A stretch of DNA of 64,000 nt, taken from positions 1-64,000 of the forward strand of contig CAYFME010000001.1 of NCBI GenBank assembly GCA_964344145.1. Reading direction: 5' to 3'. This document shows, piece by piece, positions 33,445 to 41,860 of this stretch (position 1 is its first letter; each line of letters starts with the position of its first letter). Both the position numbers and the translations under genes were made by a program. Under the pieces are notes generated by a model that searched no databases, had not been told where the DNA came from, and saw only the letters and a list, made by a program, of their open reading frames with translations. The stretch is from JABJOE01 sp964344145. GTDB taxonomy: Bacteria; Patescibacteriota; Patescibacteriia; UBA9934.

Positions 33445-35844
33445 ATGGACAGTTCGGCACAAAAAAGAGCGGTGATTCTCGGTGCGGGTCCGGTGGGACT
33501 CGTTTCTGCGTGGCAGCTTGCAGAGCAAGGGTGGGCGGTAGAGATTTTTGAGAAGCAGGATCGCGTTGGGGGGATGTGCCGCACATGGAAGTGGCGCAAT
33601 TTTCTTGTTGATACCGGACCACACATTTATCACACACCAGACACGCAACTTGCACAATTTTGGGAAGAACATTTCGGCGACCTTTTTGTGAAGGGGGAGT
33701 TTTGGTGTAAGAACGTTCGTGGGGAGCATTTTGATGAGTATTGGGACTACCCGCTATCGTGGGAGAGTATTGGTAAGTACCCACAGGAACTCAAGGAGAC
33801 CATTCTCCAAGAGTTAGATGAACGAAGTGGGTACGACAAAGCGCGTGCGCGAAATTATACCGAGTACATGGATGCGTTAGTTGGTCCAACACTCCGAAAG
33901 ATGTTTTTTGAAACGTATCCAAAAAAGGTTTGGGGCATTACGACCGACGAGATGACACCGGACTGGGCGCCCAAGCGTATGGAGTTTCGGCAGAACGTCA
34001 CTCCCTTTTATCACAACCAATGGAATGCGGTGGGGAAGTATGGAACGGGATGTATTTACGAACGGATCGCCCAAAAGATTCGAGCGCTCGGAGGCACGAT
34101 CCATCTTAATACAGAGGTGCGCAAGATTTGCGCGGACGGGAAGACATTAACGGCGATTGAATTTGCCGGTGATCGCGCGCCGTTGGTGCTCACGCCGGAT
34201 GATGTGGTGATTTCCAGTTTACCCATTACGCTCACCGCGCGCTTTTTCGGCCATCAGAGCAAGCTTTCTTTTCGCGGTATCTGTGCCATCTATCTTGCGT
34301 ATAAGAAGAAGGAAATTTTGCCGGAGGGGGTTCATTGGCTCTATTATGGTGCGGATGACATTGATTTTAATCGCATTACGGAGTCCAAGAAACTCGCCCC
34401 AAATGTGGCACCCGAAGATGAAACCTTTTTAACGATCGAGGTGACGTATAGCCGCGGAGATGACATTGACACCATGGATCCTGAGGTGCTTGCCAAGCGC
34501 ATTGCACAGCAGGTGGAGCGTGTGGGGCTGGCGCGCGAAGACGAGGTGATTGATTGGAGTATTAACAAAGAGCCGTTTGTTTATCCATTGCAATATGCCG
34601 GGTATCAGGATGAACTCGTAAAGACGCGCGCGGTTGTATCGCAATTTTCGAATCTCTATTCCATTGGTACCGGTGGAGATTATAACTACGCGGATAGTCA
34701 AATTCTCTTTCACAAAGCCTTTGATACGGTGGCGATTCTTTGTGATAAGGATGCGTCGTACACGCAGGTGATTCGCGAGCAACGTCACGTAGAGCTCAAT
34801 GAGACGATGGAGATCGGCGATCGCCGCATCGGAGAGGGTGAGCGACCGTTTATCATTGCCGAAGCAGGGATGAATCACAACGGAAGCATCGAGCTGGCAA
34901 AAGAATTGGTTGATGCCGCCGCGCGTGCAGGTGTTGATGCGGTGAAGTTTCAGACGTTCCGTGCAGCAAACCGTATTTCGCAGAAAGTGAAGGGCGTGCG
35001 TTACGCAGAGACAGTTATTGGGCTGGAAGAGACGCTCTATGAGATGTTCGACCGCTTAGCGATGTCCCCGGAAATGCACAAAGAGCTGTTTGCGTATGCA
35101 CGCGCGCAGGGCATTGAGATTTTTTCAACACCATTTGATGAGATCAGCGTTCGCTTGCTAGAGGAGCTCGGCGTGCCCATGTACAAGATCGCTTCGATGG
35201 ATCTCGTGAACCTACCGCTCATTCGTACCGTGGCGCGCACCGGTAAGCCAATGATTCTGTCAACCGGGATGTCTACGATGGGACAGATTGAAGAGGCGCT
35301 GGATGCCGTTCGTGCACAAGGGAACCCAAACGCAGCACTTTTGCATTGCAACTCGTCGTATCCGGCGGCACCAAATGAGATGAACCTGCGCGCGATTCAA
35401 ACTATGCGCACAGCGTTTCGCGTGCCCACCGGGCTTTCGGATCACACGCTTGGTCTATCAGCATCGCACACGGCGCTTGCGCTGGGAGCCAATATTATTG
35501 AGCGTCATTTTACCCTCGACCGTACGCTTGAAGGTCCGGATCATATTCTTTCCTCGGAACCGGATGAAATGGCCGAGCTTGTCGGGCTTGCGCGCACCAT
35601 TCCGGCGATGCTTGGCGATGGAGTGAAACGTATTCAGCCAAACGAGTACCAGACGTTGAATCAACAGCGAAAGAGTATCTATGCAGCGCGAAATATCAAG
35701 GTGGGCGAGACGATAGACGCCGATGCGATTACCGTAAAGGGTCCTGGCGGGGGGCTGTTGCCGCGCTACGTCGAGATGGTGATTGGTCGCCCTGCACGCC
35801 AAGACATCGAAGCCGATTATCCAATAACGTGGGACAATGTATAA
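33445..35844 (+). CDS. Fusion: FAD-dependent oxidoreductase with NeuB-type synthase
   Basis: A 799-residue protein. Residues 1-450 form an FAD amine-oxidase/protoporphyrinogen-oxidase-like domain, related to UDP-galactopyranose mutase-like proteins: VILGAGPVGLVSAWQLAEQG with EIFEKQDRVGGMCRTW, and a C-terminal SIGTGGDYNYADSQILFHKA flavin motif. From the internal Met at residue 455 it is a complete NeuB: IIAEAGMNHNGS, STGMSTMGQIEEAL, LHCNSSYPA, LSDHTLG, IERHFTLDRTLEGPDH and a C-terminal SAF domain (about 735-795, SIYAARNIKVGE). A Met codon at 34807 marks where NeuB alone would start. I know of no such fusion. It overlaps the next gene by 8 nt. Confidence 0.85.
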   Translation: MDSSAQKRAVILGAGPVGLVSAWQLAEQGWAVEIFEKQDRVGGMCRTWKWRNFLVDTGPHIYHTPDTQLAQFWEEHFGDLFVKGEFWCKNVRGEHFDEYWDYPLSWESIGKYPQELKETILQELDERSGYDKARARNYTEYMDALVGPTLRKMFFETYPKKVWGITTDEMTPDWAPKRMEFRQNVTPFYHNQWNAVGKYGTGCIYERIAQKIRALGGTIHLNTEVRKICADGKTLTAIEFAGDRAPLVLTPDDVVISSLPITLTARFFGHQSKLSFRGICAIYLAYKKKEILPEGVHWLYYGADDIDFNRITESKKLAPNVAPEDETFLTIEVTYSRGDDIDTMDPEVLAKRIAQQVERVGLAREDEVIDWSINKEPFVYPLQYAGYQDELVKTRAVVSQFSNLYSIGTGGDYNYADSQILFHKAFDTVAILCDKDASYTQVIREQRHVELNETMEIGDRRIGEGERPFIIAEAGMNHNGSIELAKELVDAAARAGVDAVKFQTFRAANRISQKVKGVRYAETVIGLEETLYEMFDRLAMSPEMHKELFAYARAQGIEIFSTPFDEISVRLLEELGVPMYKIASMDLVNLPLIRTVARTGKPMILSTGMSTMGQIEEALDAVRAQGNPNAALLHCNSSYPAAPNEMNLRAIQTMRTAFRVPTGLSDHTLGLSASHTALALGANIIERHFTLDRTLEGPDHILSSEPDEMAELVGLARTIPAMLGDGVKRIQPNEYQTLNQQRKSIYAARNIKVGETIDADAITVKGPGGGLLPRYVEMVIGRPARQDIEADYPITWDNV

Positions 35845-36601
35845 CGTTGAAGGCAAATCCATACTGGTGACGGGAGCGCTGGGGCAGCTTGGACGCGCGT
35901 ATTGCACGGCGTTGGCACAAGCCGGGGCGCGGGTTATTGTTTCGGACGTTGATGGAGAAGCGTGTGGAAAATTTGCAGGCGAGCTGATCGGAGATGTGGA
36001 TCATATTGGTATCCCACTCGATGTGGGCGATCCTGCATCGGTAAAGAGTGCGTTTGCGACGATTGAGGAGCAGTACGGCACGCTGGATGTACTGGTGAAC
36101 AACGCCGGCATTGCGGTCTTCACGCCGTTTGCGGAGCGTAGTTTTGAGGATTTTATGCGCGTCTTTCGCGTGAACGCCGGTGGCGTCTTCCTTTGCACAC
36201 AGGCCGCGAGTGCGCTCATGCAAAAGAACGGAACCAAAGGGGTCATTGTGAACATCGGATCCATTTATGGTGTGGTGAGCAGTAATCCGAGTATCTACAC
36301 TGATTGCAACCGAATGAACTCGGAGTGTTATAGTGGATCCAAAGCCGCTATTATTCACATGACGAAATACTTTGCCGCGCATTTAGCGCCATATAGTATC
36401 CGGGTGAATTGCCTGTCGCCAGGCGGCGTCTTTAATCATCAAGGGGAAGATTTTGTAGAAAACTACACGAAGAAGACCCCGATGGCACGCATGGGCAGCG
36501 AAGAGGACATGGCGCGCGCCTTGCTGTTTCTCGCGTCAAGGGATTGTCCTTACCTTACTGGTCATAATCTTATTGTCGATGGCGGATTCACCGCTTGGTA
36601 A
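35837..36601 (+). CDS. Short-chain dehydrogenase/reductase
   Basis: A 254-residue classical SDR: TGALGQLGRAYCTALAQAG for cofactor, NNAGIA, catalytic Ser in NIGSIYG and YSGSKAAIIH (YxxxK). LTGHNLIVDGGFTAW is the usual C terminus. It lies between the NeuB fusion and a NAD-binding protein and probably acts on a sugar keto or hydroxyl group; PtmA-like enzymes of flagellin glycan clusters are similar in context. Confidence 0.83.
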   Translation: MYNVEGKSILVTGALGQLGRAYCTALAQAGARVIVSDVDGEACGKFAGELIGDVDHIGIPLDVGDPASVKSAFATIEEQYGTLDVLVNNAGIAVFTPFAERSFEDFMRVFRVNAGGVFLCTQAASALMQKNGTKGVIVNIGSIYGVVSSNPSIYTDCNRMNSECYSGSKAAIIHMTKYFAAHLAPYSIRVNCLSPGGVFNHQGEDFVENYTKKTPMARMGSEEDMARALLFLASRDCPYLTGHNLIVDGGFTAW

Positions 36602-36603
36602 TT

Positions 36604-37740
36604 ATGGAAAATCGAGTCTATCTTGAGCAGTGGCTTGTCGACGCGGTTGCGCTGGCAAAAAAAATACACTCTTGTGCCCAAGAACGTGGCGGGATGAGTG
36701 CGTTTACGATTGCGACGACTGTCAAGGCGGTTGATCGTACTCGTCCGTATCTCACACCACTGCGTTACTTGCGCGATGGAGCGATTGGCGGTGCCCTTGC
36801 ATTTTCTCAGTTGCAGGCACGTCTCCTGTGTCGCGAGGTTGATGGCCTCGTTGATTGGATTTTGGTTGATGCCGAGAAAAAGATCCCGGTGAGCTTTGGG
36901 TATGATGAGGAGACGATTCAGCATTTTGCCATTGAGCCACCAGAAGTGAAGACGCATTCACGCATTCATGTTGAGCTGGGGAATCTCAGCGCGGCCTGTG
37001 CGCCGTATGCAAAGAAAAGCACGCTGTGTGAGTACAAGCCAAATGATATTACGGTTGAGGCTGTATGGCATAGTATCGCGCGCATGAAGGGGATTCTTTC
37101 CGGCAAGAAGATTGCCATCATTGGGTGTGGGAATGTGGGATTTAAATTGGCACTAAAATTGGTCGAGAGCGGATGCAGCGTTGAAATTCATCGTCGTGAC
37201 GCACACCGTGGTTCATGTATGGCTGACACGATCAATATCGTGAAGTCTCCATCAACCGTCGCGATCGCACATTACAATCCCGACCCGCTGCAAGCATCGC
37301 TGTTTGCAGATGTCATCGTTGGCTGTACAAACGGCACCCCGGCAATTACCTGGGAGATGATGCAGGCTATGCGTCCCGATGGTGTGGTGATTGATCTTGG
37401 AAAAGGAACGGTTCATGAGGATGCGCTTGCGCGCGCCATCAAGGCCGGTATCTCCGTGGTGCGCGCCGATGTCGGCTCCGGTATGGAGGGACTCATTGCT
37501 ACCATGAGGCGCAGTCACGAGCTGCATCGCGCAGAGATTGGCAGGCGTCTGCTTGGAGGTGGCGTGGCTATTGTCTCGGGCGGATACATGGGGCTTGATG
37601 GAGATGTGATCGTGGACAACTATCATGATCCAACCTATGTTGTTGGCATTGCAAACGGTCGCGGAGATCTCCGCATTGATCATACAGAAGCAGACAAGAA
37701 GGCGCTTGCGAGTGTTCAACAGATGATCGCACCCGTATAA
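36604..37740 (+). CDS. NAD(P)-binding dehydrogenase-like protein, family not recognised
   Basis: A 378-residue protein. The clear part is a Rossmann motif KKIAIIGCGNVGFKLALKLVESG near residue 160, followed by FADVIVGCTNGTP and VIDLGKGTVHEDAL, which resemble the NAD domain of S-adenosylhomocysteinase or glutamyl-tRNA reductase. The first 150 residues match nothing I know. It is within a nonulosonic acid block (NeuB, SDR, this gene, NeuA), so it may act on the sugar precursor. Start at 36604, 2 nt after the SDR stop. Confidence 0.6.
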   Translation: MENRVYLEQWLVDAVALAKKIHSCAQERGGMSAFTIATTVKAVDRTRPYLTPLRYLRDGAIGGALAFSQLQARLLCREVDGLVDWILVDAEKKIPVSFGYDEETIQHFAIEPPEVKTHSRIHVELGNLSAACAPYAKKSTLCEYKPNDITVEAVWHSIARMKGILSGKKIAIIGCGNVGFKLALKLVESGCSVEIHRRDAHRGSCMADTINIVKSPSTVAIAHYNPDPLQASLFADVIVGCTNGTPAITWEMMQAMRPDGVVIDLGKGTVHEDALARAIKAGISVVRADVGSGMEGLIATMRRSHELHRAEIGRRLLGGGVAIVSGGYMGLDGDVIVDNYHDPTYVVGIANGRGDLRIDHTEADKKALASVQQMIAPV

Positions 37741-37743
37741 TCT

Positions 37744-38427
37744 ATGAAACTTGTTGCCGTCATCCCCGCGCGCGCAGGGAGCAAGAGCGTGCCAAAGAAA
37801 AATATCCGTCCGCTTGATGGAAAGCCCCTGCTTCAATACTCGGTTGAGTACGCGCTTGCGTGCCCGCTCGTTGATCGGGTCGTTGTTTCAACGGATTCGC
37901 AAGAATTTGCCGATGTTGCCAAGAAGGCAGGCGCCGAGGTGCCTTTTTTGCGCCCCGCAGAGTTTGCGACGGATGACGCTCAGGATTATGGCGTGATGCG
38001 TCATGCCTTAGACGCGCTGGAGGAGCTTTGGGGAGAAAATATTGACCTCATTGCTCTGTTACGCCCGACTTCTCCCCTGCGCCCAAAGGGTCTTATTGAG
38101 CGTGCTGTGACACTGATGGATCAGCATCCGGAGGCGACGCATATCCGCTCGGTTGCCAAGAGCGTGGAGCATCCATATCGGCAATGGAAATACAATGGTC
38201 CCTTTATCGAAGGGCTTTTTTCTGACGTTGATGAGTCTTATAACATTCCACGACAAGCCCTTCCGGAGATGTTTTTTCAAACAGGGGATTTGGAAATGAT
38301 GCGGCGTGAAACACTGCTCGCGGGGTCGATCACCGGTTCACGTGTGCTGCCTCTGATTATTGATCACGATGCGATGGTAGACATCGATACCGAGGCGGAT
38401 TTTGCCGAAGCAACAAGCCGTGTATGA
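37744..38427 (+). CDS. CMP-N-acetylneuraminate cytidylyltransferase (NeuA-like)
   Basis: A 227-residue CMP-sugar synthetase. VIPARAGSKSVPKKNIRPLDGKPL is the CTP-binding start, LLRPTSPLRPKGLIE and VDIDTEADF the substrate and metal parts. It activates the sugar made by the upstream NeuB domain. It overlaps the aldo/keto reductase gene by 4 nt. Confidence 0.9.
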   Translation: MKLVAVIPARAGSKSVPKKNIRPLDGKPLLQYSVEYALACPLVDRVVVSTDSQEFADVAKKAGAEVPFLRPAEFATDDAQDYGVMRHALDALEELWGENIDLIALLRPTSPLRPKGLIERAVTLMDQHPEATHIRSVAKSVEHPYRQWKYNGPFIEGLFSDVDESYNIPRQALPEMFFQTGDLEMMRRETLLAGSITGSRVLPLIIDHDAMVDIDTEADFAEATSRV

Positions 38428-39308
38428 ATCGTGACCAGCTTTGCATTGGCACGGTCAAGTTTGGTGTGCCCGACTATGGGTTTTCGTCGCAAGAAGGTCG
38501 TGCGTTTGATGCAGGGGCGTTTGTGCGCGACGTGTTGGCGCGCGGCATTCATCGCTTTGACACCGCGCCACGGTATGGGGACAGTGAAGCAGTACTTGGA
38601 CGAGCCTTTGCCGGCCTGGGCGAGCCCGTGTGGATATCGTCAAAAGGAGAAGACCTTGTCGTGAGGAGTCCAGATAATGCGGTACACATGGAAGAAAGCG
38701 CGCGCCGGTCGATCGAACGCCTTGGCGTTGACGCGCTTGATCTTTTCTATCTCCACCAAAACGAGCTTACGATCTTGCAAGATCCAACCGTTCACGCAGG
38801 CCTCGCGCGTCTGAAGGAGCTTGGCATTGTCCGTGCGGTTGGAGCGTCTGTGTATAGTCACGACGAATGCGCGTATGCGCTTGGAAGTGGCGTTTTTGAT
38901 TACATACAAGTCCCTGTGAGTGTTTTGGATGTTGGGTTTTATGATCGGTTTATCAAAAACAATACATCAGCGGTGAAGTTTGTTGCGCGCTCGCTTCTGC
39001 TGCAGGGCTTGATTGTGAATCGAACCTACGGCCGCGAACGGATCAAACAGTGGGAGGGCATCGCAGACCATCTTGCGTTTCTCGATGAACACGCGGCCGC
39101 GCTTGGCCTGTCGACGCTCGAACTCGCCCTTGCGTTTGTTTTTTCTCTTCCAGACATCGACCACGCCATCATCGGAACGACCTCTATTGGCAACGTCGAA
39201 AAAAATATCGCGTGTCTTGACCTGGCGCTCCCCGAGGAGATTCACCGGTCGCTTTACGCTCGCGCCGTCAAGCCGCGAACATGGACAAATCCGCGTCATT
39301 GGGTTTAA
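38424..39308 (+). CDS. Aldo/keto reductase
   Basis: A 294-residue TIM-barrel oxidoreductase. FDTAPRYGDSEAVLGRAF carries the catalytic Asp and Tyr, IERLGVDALDLFYLHQNE the His region, and HAIIGTTSIGNVEKNI the NADPH-binding end. Aldo/keto reductases often accompany NeuB and NeuA genes in nonulosonic acid clusters. Its substrate is not known. Confidence 0.85.
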   Translation: MNRDQLCIGTVKFGVPDYGFSSQEGRAFDAGAFVRDVLARGIHRFDTAPRYGDSEAVLGRAFAGLGEPVWISSKGEDLVVRSPDNAVHMEESARRSIERLGVDALDLFYLHQNELTILQDPTVHAGLARLKELGIVRAVGASVYSHDECAYALGSGVFDYIQVPVSVLDVGFYDRFIKNNTSAVKFVARSLLLQGLIVNRTYGRERIKQWEGIADHLAFLDEHAAALGLSTLELALAFVFSLPDIDHAIIGTTSIGNVEKNIACLDLALPEEIHRSLYARAVKPRTWTNPRHWV

Positions 39309-39320
39309 GATGAGGCAATT

Positions 39321-40205
39321 ATGAGGCGTTTTCTTATTGGATGCATGCACGCTGTGCGACGTACGAAGGAATTCGTGGGGCTTTTTTATTCGCGAAAAAC
39401 GTTGCGAGGGGCGCAATCAATGGATTTTCTTGGGGCTACGCTTGTTGGGCAGGGTTTCATGATTGCGAGCTATCGCACGATGGATCATGAAGCGTTTGTT
39501 CGATCGTTTGATCATCTGTTTGCCTATCTGCACAAACAACGCGCGGGACAGGAGATTACGGTGCTCGACGTTGGAGCGAATATGGGCTTCTACGCGTTTG
39601 CCTTTGCCCAACATCAGCCTGTGCACGTGCTCGCCTACGAGCCATCACGCTCGACCTTTGAAGCGCTCAAGCAAAATATCGCGCACAACAACATGCGGCA
39701 CATCGAGGCATTTCCGGTCGCGCTCTTTTCGCAGGAGAAGACCATGACCATGGGAACGCCACGCGGGGCCATCGAGCAACGAGGAATCAACCGCCTCCTG
39801 AAGTATTTTGATCGAGAAGAGTCGGGCTGTCGCAGCATGTACCATGCCGACGATGCCGCAGCCGAGACCATTGATTGTTTTCGTGGTGATGATCGCCAAG
39901 AGATCCTGTCGCGCCCGACCATTGATTTTATCAAGATTGATGTTGAGGGAGCCGAGCTTGAAGCATTGCGTGGTCTTGCAGAAACCGTGAAAGCGCATGT
40001 GCCTGTTTTGCAAATGGAATGGAATCCGGTCGGCTTCGCAGCATCGGGAACGAATCCGCAGACCGTGCTTGATACGCTTCGTTCACTCGGGTATACGCAT
40101 GTGGCAACGGGGTACGCGGATGCTGATTGGTGGAAGCATGGAAGCGCCCTTTCGGGATACCGTGCCCCTGAAGGAAATCACGATCTCGTGTTTTATCGTG
40201 TATGA
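39321..40205 (+). CDS. FkbM-family methyltransferase
   Basis: A 294-residue SAM enzyme. VLDVGANMGFYAFAFAQHQ (SAM motif), AYEPSRSTFEALKQNI and FIKIDVEGAELEALRGL are hallmarks of the FkbM family, which methylates hydroxyls of sugars and other small molecules. It is coupled to the next gene by a 4-nt overlap. Confidence 0.87.
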   Translation: MRRFLIGCMHAVRRTKEFVGLFYSRKTLRGAQSMDFLGATLVGQGFMIASYRTMDHEAFVRSFDHLFAYLHKQRAGQEITVLDVGANMGFYAFAFAQHQPVHVLAYEPSRSTFEALKQNIAHNNMRHIEAFPVALFSQEKTMTMGTPRGAIEQRGINRLLKYFDREESGCRSMYHADDAAAETIDCFRGDDRQEILSRPTIDFIKIDVEGAELEALRGLAETVKAHVPVLQMEWNPVGFAASGTNPQTVLDTLRSLGYTHVATGYADADWWKHGSALSGYRAPEGNHDLVFYRV

Positions 40206-41860
40206 GCAAAATCATCGCGCTCTATCGACCAACGCGCATTGATCGTCTCCAAGCACGTATTGCCCACCTGTGTGGGCGGACGGTTTATGAGTGGGCAAAT
40301 CCGGATGCCCCGCATCGCATTGCCTTTCCACCGAGCCGTGAATGGACACCCATCATGCTCGATGCGCGCGAACGACTCGCCCGCTACCGTGATCGGCACT
40401 GGCAGCATGCTCCGGATGTGTACATGCGTGATTATGTCTGCAAAACATACGACCTGTTGATTGGAGACTATACCGCCTTCCGAGTTGCTCTCGCCGAGCA
40501 ACATGCTGACGATCATGTTCGGATCGTGGGATCACGCGTATTGCGGCGTATTCATGATGGCGAAGCACCAACGCGTTCTCTGATCTTTTTTCTTGGACTG
40601 CCGGTGGCTTTTTTCCTGTTTGTACGCACACTGTTGCGCGCCTCGCTCCTCTCTCTTATGGCAAAGGGTGATGTTGAGCATCCCGAGGTTCTTTATGTGC
40701 GCAAAAAAGTGTATCCGGATTTGTCGGTGAGTGCGCGATTAGGGGCGGCGGTGCGCGCACAGGATCTGACCTTTGCCGGATCCTTTCTTGCGTTCGGGCG
40801 AGCAAAAGAGCGCTACGGCTTTTTCTTTCTCAATGCGTTTGCTGGTGCCGGGCGTCTTGTCAGACTCGCTGCGTGGCGTGTTGCGCGGACGATGGTCAGT
40901 GATGCACGGTTTTTTTATCGCGCCGGGGTGCCGGTACGATTGTTTTCAACGTATTTGAGGCACGCACTACACGCGGCGATGATCACAGGGCTTAGGAGTC
41001 GGTTGCTTACCGGTGTGCTTGTCGACAAGCCCTTTTTTGTTTTGCTTGCACGGTACAAGCGTGCAGAGCAACGGATGGTGAGTCTAAATGAGTTTTTCTC
41101 TTTTTATCCGTATCGCGGATTTGATTACAATCATTTAGACATTTATTATTCCATGAATGCCATTGATGCCGCACAACAAAACAAACATGGGGGCCGTATC
41201 CACGAGACACGCCATATTCCATTTTTTCGGCAGCATCAAGTCAGTACCGGAAAGGGGATTTCAAAAGATCTTCAGGTGCTTCTTGCGCAATACAAAACGC
41301 GCGTGTTGGCAACCACAACGCAAATCGCCACGCGCGTCTATTCGCAATGGTCCACTGATGAGCTGTGTGCATTCATTCGGACGATCGGGGAGCTTGCTCG
41401 TGCCAATCCCAATCAGTTGTTCATTATCAAAGGAAAAAAAGGCGAACTTCGCGCCATGCCCGCTGATGAACTTCGCGCCATCGAAGCGCAGCCGAACGTC
41501 TATGTTATCCATTCCGATGTGCCGCGCATGCTCGAGTATAATCAATTTGAAGATCTGCTCCCCAAGGCTAACGTCTTGATCTCCATGGCACATCAATCGA
41601 CAACGGTCTGGCAGGCGATCGCATCTGGGATTCCAGCGATTGCCGTCAACGACGTGCATCCAAAGAGCTTCCTCTCCGAATACAAGCATCTTGAGGTTCC
41701 TCTGGACGCGCTTGCAGACGCATTAACGTATTGGTTGACGGTAACCCCGGAGGCATGGCAAGCATTTCGGGAACAACTTGTCCGGCAGGTGAATATCAGC
41801 GATGCCGATGGTATGCAGATCGTCGCAAAGGATATATTGAAGATTCAGGAAGATGTATGA
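40202..41860 (+). CDS. GT-B-like protein of the surface carbohydrate type
   Basis: A 552-residue protein. Residues about 118-142 are hydrophobic (FFLGLPVAFFLFVRTLLRASLLSLM), a possible membrane anchor. The C-terminal part (FIIKGKKGELRAMP, YVIHSDVPRM, VLISMAHQSTTVWQAIASGIPAIAVNDVHPKSF) resembles the end of GT-B transferases of capsule loci. The N-terminal half is not recognised. Coupled by 4-nt overlaps on both sides. Confidence 0.55.
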   Translation: MSKIIALYRPTRIDRLQARIAHLCGRTVYEWANPDAPHRIAFPPSREWTPIMLDARERLARYRDRHWQHAPDVYMRDYVCKTYDLLIGDYTAFRVALAEQHADDHVRIVGSRVLRRIHDGEAPTRSLIFFLGLPVAFFLFVRTLLRASLLSLMAKGDVEHPEVLYVRKKVYPDLSVSARLGAAVRAQDLTFAGSFLAFGRAKERYGFFFLNAFAGAGRLVRLAAWRVARTMVSDARFFYRAGVPVRLFSTYLRHALHAAMITGLRSRLLTGVLVDKPFFVLLARYKRAEQRMVSLNEFFSFYPYRGFDYNHLDIYYSMNAIDAAQQNKHGGRIHETRHIPFFRQHQVSTGKGISKDLQVLLAQYKTRVLATTTQIATRVYSQWSTDELCAFIRTIGELARANPNQLFIIKGKKGELRAMPADELRAIEAQPNVYVIHSDVPRMLEYNQFEDLLPKANVLISMAHQSTTVWQAIASGIPAIAVNDVHPKSFLSEYKHLEVPLDALADALTYWLTVTPEAWQAFREQLVRQVNISDADGMQIVAKDILKIQEDV

